Part shown: positions 33,401-41,945 of the stretch, in pieces
Layout of the letters: every line of letters begins with the position of its first letter
Numbering within the stretch: position 1 is the stretch's first letter
Assembly: GCA_019634675.1 (NCBI GenBank)
Contig: JAHCAX010000002.1
Coordinates: 124,001-188,000 of the forward strand
Length of the DNA stretch: 64,000 nucleotides
Direction of reading: 5' to 3'
DNA from: Acherontichlamydia pituitae
GTDB lineage: Bacteria > Chlamydiota > Chlamydiia > Chlamydiales > Rhabdochlamydiaceae
Translations under genes and position numbers: made by a program
Notes under the pieces: generated by a model
Told to the model about the DNA's origin: nothing
Database searches by the model: none
Seen by the model: the letters and a program-made list of their open reading frames with translations, nothing else

Positions 33401-34515
33401 CGGGACCTCGCCGCTTTATTTTCTTGGACAGATTGCCATCCGATATTGAGAAGGATGCAGACTGCCATCATATTGGCAAGAAGCGAAGATCCTCCATGGC
33501 TGAAAAAGGGAAGGTTTGTTCCTTTGCTCGGAAGCAGTCCCGAGACGACGCCTAAATTCAAAAAGGCCTGAAAGCAGATGAGGAATGTAAAAATGCTTGC
33601 GACGTAAAATCCCTCGATATCCTTGGCGCATGTAGCGATGTGGAACCCGCAAAATCCGATCAGCATGTACAGAAAGATCAAGCACACCATTCCGACAAAA
33701 CCGCATTCTTCGGCAAAGATCGCCGCAATATAGTCGCTTCTAGCTTCGGGCAGGTACTCAAGCTTTTGCAAGCTCTCTCCAATCCCTTTTCCCCATAGCT
33801 TCCCAGACCCTGCTGCGATTTTAGCTTGATGGGGCTGATGCCCCTTGCCTTTGAGGTCGTATTCGGGATCCATGTAGACCTTAAGCCTGTCTGAGACGTG
33901 CTTCATCTGCGAGGCCACAACGCCGCCAGAGAGGCAAAGGATCAGAAGCGGCAGCGCCCAATAGACCCATTTGAGCCGGGTAATGACAAATAAGACCACA
34001 AGGGTGGCCATGATGATCGCCACCGTTCCATTGTCAGGTTCGATCAAGATCAATGCGGTCGGGACCGCAATTTTCACAAGCACTTGGAGAAACGACTTAA
34101 GGTCGAGTTTTCCCGAAGCGGCCGTGAGCACCTGGATGTAGAAGAGAGGGATTAAAAACTTAACGAACTCAGATGGCTGGAAGGAGTTGCCAAAAAGATT
34201 GATCCACCGATGGGCGCCGTTGATCTGCTGTCCGATCCCCGGAAGAAAGACAAGGATCAGCAAAAGGGTCGCTCCAATCATCAGCGACCCGCTCATTTTG
34301 ATGAGGTTTTGATAACCGATGAACCAGAGCCCTATTGCACCCACTCCGCCCACTGCAGCATAAAGAAGCTGCTTGATCAGCGCCTGGTGCGTGCTTTTGT
34401 CCAAAAAGCGGTCGAGCACTTCCGCTGATGTGGTATTGAAGATCATGATCAATCCCACAGCAAACAATAAGGCGACGGCAAGGAGGAGGATAAGCGAAGA
34501 TCGCTGCATAAGCAT
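33397..34515 (-). CDS. ftsW: Septal peptidoglycan polymerase FtsW
   Basis: SEDS-family glycosyltransferase that polymerises lipid II at division sites. About ten membrane segments; GAHRWINLFGNSFQPSEFVKFLIPLF and the loop EARSDYIAAIFAEECGFVGMVCLI carry the family signatures. 372 residues from the first ATG; a second ATG two codons on is equally possible. The ribosome-binding AAGAG lies just outside a mobile element (34527-34685) that separates it from the LysM gene. Confidence 0.94.
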   Translation of the reverse strand: MLMQRSSLILLLAVALLFAVGLIMIFNTTSAEVLDRFLDKSTHQALIKQLLYAAVGGVGAIGLWFIGYQNLIKMSGSLMIGATLLLILVFLPGIGQQINGAHRWINLFGNSFQPSEFVKFLIPLFYIQVLTAASGKLDLKSFLQVLVKIAVPTALILIEPDNGTVAIIMATLVVLFVITRLKWVYWALPLLILCLSGGVVASQMKHVSDRLKVYMDPEYDLKGKGHQPHQAKIAAGSGKLWGKGIGESLQKLEYLPEARSDYIAAIFAEECGFVGMVCLIFLYMLIGFCGFHIATCAKDIEGFYVASIFTFLICFQAFLNLGVVSGLLPSKGTNLPFFSHGGSSLLANMMAVCILLNIGWQSVQENKAARSR

Positions 34516-34526
34516 TAGCTCTTTTA

Positions 34527-34685
34527 AGTAAGCCGTTTAAATATTTATAATGACCTTCAAGTTCTTTTTGCGATCTTTTGGATCGGCCTCTTCACCCATG
34601 TATTACACACTGTCTTCGTCGTCCGCTGCAAAATATCATCGAAAATCTCCTTGAATTTCATGATAAATATTTAAGCGGACTTACT
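34527..34685. mobile_element. Inverted-repeat element inside the division cluster, TA flanks
   Basis: Ends AGTAAGCCGTTTAAATATTTAT and (reverse strand) AGTAAGTCCGCTTAAATATT are inverted repeats, flanked by TA (34525-34526 and 34686-34687). The right TA belongs to the TAA stop of the LysM gene. The minus strand holds a tiny reading frame (34 codons, MKFKEIFDDILQRTTK onwards, with CNTWVKRPIQKIAKR) that resembles the decayed region near 24260-24370. It separates the LysM gene from ftsW, so it could affect transcription across the cluster. Confidence 0.7.
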
Positions 34686-35446
34686 TAGTTAATGCGCAGT
34701 TGGTCTCCCGGTTTTAGCTTGCGGGCTTTTTCTTGGTCGAGATTGTTGAGCTTTAACAAGTCTTCGACTTTCATATGGTTCTTAACGGCGATCGTCCATG
34801 GGTTGTCCCCATTTTTTACCGTGTAGTATTTAGGAGAATCTGTTCCACTTGGCGATACGGAAGGCGCTGGCGCCTTTGCAATGGATGTTGCTTGCGAAGA
34901 CTTCACTGGAAGCTTTAAGTTCTGCCCAATGCGCAAGTTAGCATTGGAAAGCTTGTTCAACTTCATGATCTCATCGACGGAGCAATGGTGGTGCCTTGCG
35001 ATCTTTTCCAGGACATCCCCTTTCTTCACCTTGTAATCGGTCGTGCTCGACGCTGCTGTAGGTGCTGCTTGCACAGAAGCTGGGACAACAGAAGCATCTG
35101 TTGTCTGCGTGGAAATTTCTGGCAATGTGATCGCCCGCAAGTCGTCAGCAAAGTTCTGGGGCGCTTGAACAGCCGTTTCCACTGGCTGCGTCAAAGCAGG
35201 TTGAACGGCAGATACCACGGATGGCGTTGGATTGGCATACTGCTTCAAAACTTGATCGACCTCGTCTCCGTGAGCCGCCACAGCCTCTTTATTGGGAGAT
35301 TGTTCGAGCAAAGGCTCAATTCGGACTGGCGCGCTGGCAGCATATTCCTGCTCTTGAGTATCTGATTTAAGGGCGCTTGCAAACAAAATAATCAGCAGGC
35401 CAGCATTGACTAGGACTGCTGCAATAATCGTATCCCTGCGTGTCAT
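34685..35446 (-). CDS. LysM-domain membrane protein
   Basis: 253 residues: an N-terminal membrane anchor (residues 7-24), a Pro/Ala/Gln-rich linker, and two LysM domains near 137-180 (DYKVKKGDVLEKIARHH) and 207-253 (YYTVKNGDNPWTIAVKN), which bind peptidoglycan or chitin-like glycans. There is no peptidase domain, so it is not a full NlpD. In Chlamydia a LysM protein sits between murD and ftsW too (CT759 as I recall). The start lies one base after murD. The stop codon is shared with the flank of the 34527-34685 element. Confidence 0.88.
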   Translation of the reverse strand: MTRRDTIIAAVLVNAGLLIILFASALKSDTQEQEYAASAPVRIEPLLEQSPNKEAVAAHGDEVDQVLKQYANPTPSVVSAVQPALTQPVETAVQAPQNFADDLRAITLPEISTQTTDASVVPASVQAAPTAASSTTDYKVKKGDVLEKIARHHHCSVDEIMKLNKLSNANLRIGQNLKLPVKSSQATSIAKAPAPSVSPSGTDSPKYYTVKNGDNPWTIAVKNHMKVEDLLKLNNLDQEKARKLKPGDQLRIN

Positions 35447-35447
35447 A

Positions 35448-36881
35448 TCATCCTCCTCTCCTTAATGATAACACCGTACGCTGAAACTCTTCTCCCCGAT
35501 GGGCGTAATCGCGGAACATATCAAAACTGGAGCACCCCGGCGAAAGAAGAACATGATCTCCTTTGACTGCATGGACAGCCGATGCTTTTACAGCAGCCAA
35601 AAGAGAATCCACAATTTCCATTTCAAAAAATGGATTTAATTCCTGAAAAATTTTTGGAGCTGCCTGTCCGATGGCGATAATCCTTTTAACCTTGCCGCTA
35701 AACACTTCTTTCCAAGCAAGGTAGGAAGCTCCCTTGTCCACTCCTCCCGCAATCAAGATCACAGGTCCCTTCATCGTCTGGACCGCTCGGATAACAGCGT
35801 CGATATTCGTCCCTTTGCTGTCATCAAAAAAATGAACGCCATCGATGGTTGCGACAAATTCAATCCGATGGTGAGGCTTTGTAAACGTGCTTAAACCTTT
35901 GCGGAACTGCTGGGCAGTGATCTTAAATGGTTTGCAAAGGGCCCATGCCGCCATCGCATTTTCAATGTCATGCTCTCCTAATTCTCTATACTCCGGCGGT
36001 AATATCTCTTCAATCCTTTCACTTGCAGTATATACACATCTCAATTCATTTTTAGGATTTTTGCCTTCCCTGACATCCCCACCCTTCGTCTCGGCTGCAT
36101 CGGCCATATCGCCTTCGGATATGGCCTGTTTCGCCGAGTCAAAATCTGGGGCGCCAGCTTTGGCAAAATTTCCTAAAAATGAATCACGGTGTGTATAGAT
36201 GATATATCCAGGTTTTAAAAGATGGGCAAATTGGCAGGCGACCTGCTTGCTGACGAAAAACGGAGAACCTGGATTGAGCAGATCTTGCAGCCTGCATTTG
36301 GCCTTAGCGTATTCCTCCATCGAACTGTACCTGTCGAGATGATCGGGAGTGATGTTCAAGATAGCCGCTGCATCAAATACAGGCGTCGTCATCGTTTCCA
36401 GCTGATAGGAGCTTAACTCTGCGACAATCACAGAGCCAGGGTCAGGATTCAACGCGTAAACGGAAAGGGGGCTTCCGACATTGCCAAGCGCTTTTGCTTT
36501 AACGCCTGATGCATTCAAGATATGCTCGACGAGAAGGGTGACGGTCGTCTTGCCGTTCGTCCCCGTGATTGCAACGGCTGGCTGGGACAAGTTCCGGAAA
36601 CTCAGCTCTGCTTCTCCGACGATTTCAATCTGATGCAATAACGCCGCTTGATACAAAGGATGCATAGGAGAAATGCCGGGAGAAACGATAAAAAGGTTGA
36701 TCTGGGCCCATTCGATTGCCTCTGGGTCGGACTGAAGGAGCATCCCTCGAGAGATGAGGTCATTAAACTGTTCAGGCTCCGCATTGTCGTCAGCGCCGAT
36801 GACATGATACCCTTGGGCAAGGAGAAGCTCGACCGCCGCTCTGCCGCTTACTCCCAATCCCAAAACAAGTGCGCGCTGCAT
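35448..36881 (-). CDS. murD: UDP-MurNAc-L-Ala--D-Glu ligase with in-frame palindromic insert
   Basis: Adds D-Glu to the growing peptide stem. ITGTNGKTTVT is the ATP loop; ILNITPDHLDRY, FFDDSKGTN and HVLLSPGCSSFDMF are family motifs. The 477 residues exceed the usual 415-440. The excess is residues of about 229-285, from YTHRDSFLGN to NELRCVYTAS, which is encoded by a 168-bp palindrome and has no counterpart in the family. The insert lies in the central domain just before EHDIENAMAA. All catalytic motifs are present, so the enzyme is probably active. It sits between mraY (10 bases) and the LysM gene (1 base). Confidence 0.95.
   Translation of the reverse strand: MQRALVLGLGVSGRAAVELLLAQGYHVIGADDNAEPEQFNDLISRGMLLQSDPEAIEWAQINLFIVSPGISPMHPLYQAALLHQIEIVGEAELSFRNLSQPAVAITGTNGKTTVTLLVEHILNASGVKAKALGNVGSPLSVYALNPDPGSVIVAELSSYQLETMTTPVFDAAAILNITPDHLDRYSSMEEYAKAKCRLQDLLNPGSPFFVSKQVACQFAHLLKPGYIIYTHRDSFLGNFAKAGAPDFDSAKQAISEGDMADAAETKGGDVREGKNPKNELRCVYTASERIEEILPPEYRELGEHDIENAMAAWALCKPFKITAQQFRKGLSTFTKPHHRIEFVATIDGVHFFDDSKGTNIDAVIRAVQTMKGPVILIAGGVDKGASYLAWKEVFSGKVKRIIAIGQAAPKIFQELNPFFEMEIVDSLLAAVKASAVHAVKGDHVLLSPGCSSFDMFRDYAHRGEEFQRTVLSLRRGG
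36030..36197. repeat. Palindromic element inserted in frame in murD
   Basis: Outer arms: 36030-36065 (ATATACACATC, TTCATTTTTAGGA, TTTTGCC) and 36161-36197 (GGCAAAATTTCCTAAAAATG, then GTGTGTATA). Inner arms: CTCGGC...GCCGAG and GGCCATATC, loop GCCTTCG, GATATGGCC. The whole is one long imperfect hairpin of about 168 bp, a multiple of three, read through in murD. Both strands encode related peptides (YTHxxSFLG near the start and PKNExRCV near the end), which the palindromic arms explain. The design matches the Rickettsia palindromic elements. Confidence 0.8.
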
Positions 36882-36891
36882 CGTCTTTCCC

Positions 36892-38121
36892 CTATTGAAA
36901 TTTCAAAGACGCAATGCCGATGATTGCCAGCACTAAACTGATTATCCAAAAACGGAGGACGACCTTCGTCTCCGGCCACCCTTTGTACTCAAAGTGGTGG
37001 TGGAGTGGAGCGCATAAGAACACCCGTTTTTTATTGCGGAGCTTGTAACTTCCGACCTGCATGATCACCGAAACAGCCTCTGCAACAAAAATCCCACCGA
37101 TCAATGCTAGGAGAACTTCCCGCCGGAGTAAAATCGCACTGACGCCAATGATGCCGCCCAAGGCAAGCGAACCTGTATCTCCCATGAACACTTGGGCCGG
37201 ATAACCGTTGTACCACAAAAAGCCAAGGCATGCGCCGATTAGAGCAAAGAGATAGATCGCGATCTCGCCGCTCCCCTCGATGTAAAGGATATTCAAGTAG
37301 CGGGCCATCTCAATATTGTTTGAAAAAAAAGCAACCAGTCCAAGGACTGCAGAGACCATCACCAGGCATCCTGATGCCAGACCGTCGAGGCCGTCCGTTA
37401 AGTTCACAGCATTGGAAGATCCAGTAACAACAAATATCGTAAAAAGGATGCCGAAAATGATGGCAGCCCCTTTGAGGATCGCGATAGGATCTTTATAAAA
37501 TGGGATGAAAAACCGGCTCATGTACTGATCTGTTGTCAATGTGGTTCCGACGATATCGATTTTACCATCCGCTTTTTTGACCAGCATCACCTGTTCCTTG
37601 GCAGCCGGAGGCTCGAACCAAGTTCCTATCTGCAGCGACTTAGAAACAGCAGGGCAATACAAATAGAGAGCGATCAATGTCCCAAGAAGAATTTGGAGGA
37701 GGAATTTTTTCTTGGCGCTGACCCCCTTGGAATTTTTTAAACGCATCTTCAAGTAGTCGTCCCAGCCGCCGAGAAGCCCTAGCCACACCGTCGTCACAAA
37801 CAAGATCAAAGTAAAGGAACTTTTCAAGTCCATCCATAGGATCATTGAGAACAGCATCGAACAGAGGATCAGGATTCCTCCCATCGTCGGAGTATCCTTT
37901 TTCTTCTGATGAAGCTCAGCTAATAATGGACAGTCTTCAACACGGATCGACTGGCCTGTCTTCAGTTCATAAAGGCGTTTGATGAAACGGGGTCCAAGAA
38001 AAATAGTGAGGAGCAGGGAGGTGAGCGCAGCAAGCATCATCCGAGTCGATGAATAAACAAAAACGGAGGGAATTTTCACCCCAAATGAGGTCGTTAGAAA
38101 TTGGTAGATCAGCAATATCAC
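36892..38121 (-). CDS. mraY: Phospho-MurNAc-pentapeptide transferase
   Basis: Makes lipid I from UDP-MurNAc-pentapeptide and undecaprenyl phosphate in the inner membrane. About ten membrane segments; conserved acidic sites are in GGWDDYLK, NAVNLTDGLDGLA and FMGDTGSLALGG, and LHHHFEYKGWPE is the basic loop. At 409 residues it is about 50 longer than E. coli MraY; the extra lies in a hydrophilic loop near residues 165-215 (EPPAAKEQVMLVKK...). murD follows after 10 bases. Confidence 0.95.
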   Translation of the reverse strand: MILLIYQFLTTSFGVKIPSVFVYSSTRMMLAALTSLLLTIFLGPRFIKRLYELKTGQSIRVEDCPLLAELHQKKKDTPTMGGILILCSMLFSMILWMDLKSSFTLILFVTTVWLGLLGGWDDYLKMRLKNSKGVSAKKKFLLQILLGTLIALYLYCPAVSKSLQIGTWFEPPAAKEQVMLVKKADGKIDIVGTTLTTDQYMSRFFIPFYKDPIAILKGAAIIFGILFTIFVVTGSSNAVNLTDGLDGLASGCLVMVSAVLGLVAFFSNNIEMARYLNILYIEGSGEIAIYLFALIGACLGFLWYNGYPAQVFMGDTGSLALGGIIGVSAILLRREVLLALIGGIFVAEAVSVIMQVGSYKLRNKKRVFLCAPLHHHFEYKGWPETKVVLRFWIISLVLAIIGIASLKFQ

Positions 38122-38231
38122 GGCTATCTAATCGTTAAAGATGATGAAGCGATGCGCGGGTACCACCGCACACAAAAGTAATGTAGCACGCAGGTCAAAA
38201 TTGCAAAACAAAAAACGCTAATGATTAAGGA

Positions 38232-39575
38232 TCAAACATTTTCCAATACTTTCCAAAGCTGGTGGGAGTTAGATCCTTTCAATAAGACGACATCGCCCGG
38301 CTTTGCCAGATTAAAAACGCGTGCACGCACATCGGATAACGAGTTCATCCACTCGACAGATTTGTTCCGTTCATTGAAATAATCGATCATCGGTTTGCAT
38401 TCACTGCCAAAACAGATCAGATGGTCGACAACATCGACTGCCGTCTCCGCAACTTGCCGGTGCGAGGTCTCGCAAAATTTTCCCAGCTCGCGCATCGAGC
38501 CCAGAACGGCAATTGTTTTCCCGCCAGCCCTTGGCGTCGGCAAATTGCGCAAAGCAGCTTTCATCGATGTTGCGTTAGCGTTGTAAGAATCGTTGAGGAA
38601 GGTAATGCCGCCGACATCGACTTGCTCGAACCGATTCTTATAGACTTTCAACTTTTGCGCTTGAGAAATAATCGAGTCCCACCCCATTCCCATTTTTCTG
38701 CAGACAGCCGCTGCACCAAGAAAATTTTCACAAAGGTGGGTTGCAGTAAACGGCAATTTAAATAGAGGCGACCTCTCGCCTTTTTCAATCACCCGACAGC
38801 TGTCGTTCTCTTTTTCTAAGACATAATCGGCGCCAGGAAACTCTTCTTTCAGCCCATAGGTTAATTTTTTGCACGTTCCGGTCATTTGCATCGAATCAAA
38901 TTGCATTGCCTGGGCATTGACAATGCCAATCTTTGTTAGCGGATGGGACAAAATTTCAGCTTTAGCCCGAGCGATCCCTTCTAGTCCATCTGAAAAAAAA
39001 GCAGCATGGGCTAATGCAACCTTGGTCACTAAGGCAATTTCTGGAGGAGCAATTTCGATCAATCTCTCAATCTCGTGCGGAGCGCTCATTCCCATTTCCA
39101 TTACAAACACCTCCTCGTCCCCTCTGCTATTGAGGATGCTCAATGGCATACCCACTTGAGAATTGGCATTGCCAGGTGTTTTGCCGACAACAAATTGCCC
39201 TTCGAGCAGGGTAGCGGCAAACTCTTTTGTCGTCGTCTTTCCGACCGATCCTGTCACACCTACAACGCGACTTTTTCTTAAACAAAATACTTGGCCAGCC
39301 AACAAATGCAGCGCATCGATCACATCATCAACAGCAAGAAGCTGCAGGCCAAAATTTTCCCCAGAATACTCTTTAGCAACCACAGCGGCCAGAGCGCCCC
39401 GGCCAGCCACATCCTTTAAATAGGCATGTCCGTCAACCTTCTCTCCTTTTAATGCAAAAAACAGATCGCCAGGCTGGACAAGACGGCTATCTTGCTGGAA
39501 GGAACGGATAGTCCCATTTCTGGAAATGGAAAGCTGCAGCCAATTAGCAATTTGAAAAAGATCATATGTGCTCAC
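38232..39575 (-). CDS. murF: UDP-MurNAc-tripeptide--D-Ala-D-Ala ligase
   Basis: Completes the pentapeptide precursor by adding D-Ala-D-Ala. The ATP loop is GVTGSVGKTTTKEFAA; FLNDSYNANATSMKAAL and GSMRELG are family motifs, and the N-terminal MurE/F-type domain (QDSRLVQPGDLFFALKGEKVDGH) is complete. 447 residues. It is the first gene of the division/precursor cluster in this window; mraY follows after 110 bases. No murE or ddl is visible nearby. Confidence 0.95.
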   Translation of the reverse strand: MSTYDLFQIANWLQLSISRNGTIRSFQQDSRLVQPGDLFFALKGEKVDGHAYLKDVAGRGALAAVVAKEYSGENFGLQLLAVDDVIDALHLLAGQVFCLRKSRVVGVTGSVGKTTTKEFAATLLEGQFVVGKTPGNANSQVGMPLSILNSRGDEEVFVMEMGMSAPHEIERLIEIAPPEIALVTKVALAHAAFFSDGLEGIARAKAEILSHPLTKIGIVNAQAMQFDSMQMTGTCKKLTYGLKEEFPGADYVLEKENDSCRVIEKGERSPLFKLPFTATHLCENFLGAAAVCRKMGMGWDSIISQAQKLKVYKNRFEQVDVGGITFLNDSYNANATSMKAALRNLPTPRAGGKTIAVLGSMRELGKFCETSHRQVAETAVDVVDHLICFGSECKPMIDYFNERNKSVEWMNSLSDVRARVFNLAKPGDVVLLKGSNSHQLWKVLENV

Positions 39576-39642
39576 AACTTCAGCCTCCGTAGATTTGGAT
39601 GAGTGCTATAGCATGAACTCAGATGAAAAGACAAGGAAAACT

Positions 39643-39669
39643 CCAACCCGCCTTCTAAGAGCGGGTTGG
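39643..39669 (-). terminator. Terminator of the outer-membrane protein gene
   Basis: CCAACCCGC pairs with GCGGGTTGG around nine bases; on the minus strand AGTTTTCC follows. It separates the outer-membrane protein gene from murF. Confidence 0.75.
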
Positions 39670-39685
39670 AATCATTCAGAGCAGA

Positions 39686-40804
39686 TTAGAAATCGAGGTT
39701 GGCGCGAACGGTGAATCCTTGCAAGGTCAACAGAGAATCATTGATATATGTCTGTTTTGTCGCACTTGCAACCGACAGGTCTGTTCGATAGATCTGGTGG
39801 AGGTTCGCCCAAATATTGAACTCATATCCAACACCAATTTCAGCACGGACCGACTCATAGGCCTTTTGCCAAGAAAAACTTCCCATGAACTGAGCTGTAT
39901 AAGCCAGCCTTGAATCGTGGAAATGGGTATCGTGGACGGGACGCTCCTGATTAGCACCAGCAGTAAGAGCCTGTGTTCTTTCATGAGCTGTATTCTTGTA
40001 CCATCCGGAAAGGATCCCAGAAGAAGCAAGGCCTGTCATGTAGATATTCCAGCCCATGTACCAGTCTATCTTCGTTCCAAGCTTAAGACCAAGCCCTTCA
40101 AACTGCCAGCGATTGCGGATCTTCGCATGTTGATCGCTTAAATCTTCATAATAGACATTCCACTTCTGGTAGATGAAGGCGGAAGTCACTCCTCCGAATA
40201 AGTTAAGGCGAAGGTGCTCGTTCGGGAAAAACCGGCGGGAAGATAACCAATCAAGGACATGGTACTTCAGACTGATCCGGCTATTTGCCCTCTCTAATGG
40301 GATAAAACTGGCAGCGCCAATGGTCGTATCTTGATTGATGACAGGCTCTCCGAATGTTCCATTCAACAGCTTATCGGAATCGTGAGGAGCGCGAGCCTTA
40401 TTGCTTCCAAATGAAGGAAGGTACGTGTATTGGAGGAACATATCCCAGAAATGGGGCGCTCTAAAATAACCGAACGCAATTCTAAAACCTGATGCCCAAT
40501 CGAACTCTGCATTCTGGTAATGTCCAACTGCATAAGTAGGAACTGAATCAGACCAAGCAGGATGTTTCATTTTCACTGCGTAGTCCAATGCTCCTTCATT
40601 GACAAGCCAGCATAAGTATTCTGCTTGGACGAAAAAAACTGGCGTATCCTTCTTGAACAGATCGTTTTCATAACCTTGTTCTTGGTTTGCTGGTGTATTG
40701 CTATAAGATGGAGAATCAGCATGCAAGCCAGCTGTACTCATCAATAAGCCAGCGCAAAGGGTGTAAGCTATAGAAGCACCTTTTCTTTTGTTGAATGGGA
40801 CCAT
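39686..40804 (-). CDS. Outer-membrane beta-barrel protein, Lpg1974/MOMP-like
   Basis: 372 residues with a signal peptide (KGASIAYTLCAGLLMSTAGLHA), a mature N-terminus rich in Asn/Ser/Gln, then alternating amphipathic strands with many Trp and Tyr, ending in Phe (VRANLDF), as needed for barrel assembly. The opening FFVQAEYLCWLVNEGALDYA resembles the pore-forming family first named in Legionella and multiplied in Waddlia and related chlamydiae. Few cysteines are seen after the signal, so disulfide cross-linking as in Chlamydia MOMP is unlikely. The ATG at 40804 has AGAGGTG before it. A porin role is inferred. Confidence 0.82.
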   Translation of the reverse strand: MVPFNKRKGASIAYTLCAGLLMSTAGLHADSPSYSNTPANQEQGYENDLFKKDTPVFFVQAEYLCWLVNEGALDYAVKMKHPAWSDSVPTYAVGHYQNAEFDWASGFRIAFGYFRAPHFWDMFLQYTYLPSFGSNKARAPHDSDKLLNGTFGEPVINQDTTIGAASFIPLERANSRISLKYHVLDWLSSRRFFPNEHLRLNLFGGVTSAFIYQKWNVYYEDLSDQHAKIRNRWQFEGLGLKLGTKIDWYMGWNIYMTGLASSGILSGWYKNTAHERTQALTAGANQERPVHDTHFHDSRLAYTAQFMGSFSWQKAYESVRAEIGVGYEFNIWANLHQIYRTDLSVASATKQTYINDSLLTLQGFTVRANLDF

Positions 40805-40909
40805 TAAAATCACCTCTGGTTCAAGTTACGTTCTGATTGGCCAAGCATGCCAAATAGCAACTTTTTTCTCTAATACAAAAGTGAAGTTTTTATTATCTTC
40901 TCTTTGCTG

Positions 40910-40938
40910 TTGACCCTATTTGAACCTTAATGCATAAT
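40910..40938 (+). promoter_or_regulatory. Promoter of tRNA-Cys
   Basis: TTGACC (40910-40915), 17 bases, CATAAT (40933-40938), 18 bases before the tRNA. This is close to the sigma70-type consensus and may also drive rsmI. Confidence 0.65.
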
Positions 40939-40956
40939 TCTTAACTCTACCATTGG

Positions 40957-41028
40957 GGTGGCATAGCCAAGTGGTAAGGCAGGAGCCTGCAAAGCTCCCA
41001 TTCCTCAGTTCAAATCTGAGTGCCACCT
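40957..41028 (+). tRNA. tRNA-Cys (anticodon GCA)
   Basis: Acceptor stem GGTGGCA/TGCCACC with discriminator T, D-loop with AAGTGGTAA, anticodon stem GGAGC/GCTCC-like with loop CTGCAAA giving GCA, and T-loop GTTCAAATC. CCA is not encoded. It lies 24 bases before rsmI, probably in one transcript. Confidence 0.95.
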
Positions 41029-41052
41029 TAATTACACTTACTGGATCCTTCC

Positions 41053-41868
41053 GTGCTTTATCTCATTGCCACGCCGATCGGCAATCTTTCCGACCTAAGT
41101 TTTCGCGCAGTTGAGACACTGAAGTCTTGCGACTATATCCTCTGTGAAGACACACGCCATAGCTCCTTTCTTTTAAAACATTATGAGGTCAATAAGCCTC
41201 TCAAGAGCTATCACCGATTTAACGAAAGCAAAGAACTCGAGGCCATCATGGAAGATCTGCGCGCGGGGCGCCATATCGCCCTAATTAGCGATGCAGGAAC
41301 TCCGATTTTGTGCGATCCTGGACATCTTCTCATCAAAAAATGCCGCGAAGAGAATGTTGAAGTAACAGCGATCGGCGGTCCTTGCGCAGCCCTGCTAGCT
41401 CTCACTTTGTCGGGATTTGATCCCCTCCCTTTCCAGTTCGTTGGATTCCTTCCAAAAAAACAATCGGAGCTAACGGAACTGCTCTCCCAGCTTTTTGTAT
41501 ATGAAGGAACAACGATTGCCTATGAGACACCCCACCGGATCATAGAAACATTGGAAATTGCCAACTCCCTTGCTCCCGAAAGGAACCTCTGCGTGATGCG
41601 CGAGCTGACAAAATTGCATGAAGAGCACCTGACAGGAACTGCCAATACCCTTTTGGCCCATTTTAAAAAAAATCCTCCTAAAGGAGAACTTGTTTTCCTG
41701 ATCGAGCGGTCTTACGAAAAGGAGGACTGGTCCCACCTTTCCCTTAAAGAACATGTTGAAGCAGTCCAAAAAAAATGGGACCTATCCCTAAACGATGCGA
41801 TCAAGACTGTAGCGCAGATCCGCAAGCTCCCTAAAAGGACGGTCTACCAAGAGATCCACAAAAATTAG
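41053..41868 (+). CDS. rsmI: 16S rRNA C1402 ribose 2'-O-methyltransferase
   Basis: Methylates the ribose of C1402 in the decoding centre. YLIATPIGNLSDLSFRAVETL, EDTRHSSFLLKHY and LISDAGTPILCDPG are the family signatures. At 271 residues the length is normal. The start is GTG, chosen because it places YLIATPIGN at the N-terminus as in the family; no strong ribosome-binding site is visible, in keeping with its position right behind a tRNA. Confidence 0.94.
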   Translation: MLYLIATPIGNLSDLSFRAVETLKSCDYILCEDTRHSSFLLKHYEVNKPLKSYHRFNESKELEAIMEDLRAGRHIALISDAGTPILCDPGHLLIKKCREENVEVTAIGGPCAALLALTLSGFDPLPFQFVGFLPKKQSELTELLSQLFVYEGTTIAYETPHRIIETLEIANSLAPERNLCVMRELTKLHEEHLTGTANTLLAHFKKNPPKGELVFLIERSYEKEDWSHLSLKEHVEAVQKKWDLSLNDAIKTVAQIRKLPKRTVYQEIHKN

Positions 41869-41945
41869 CACTTAAACCATAAAGCTGCTAATTTCAAACG
41901 AAAGAAGGTTGCAGAATAAGAGAAAAATCTCTAAACTCGATTTTC

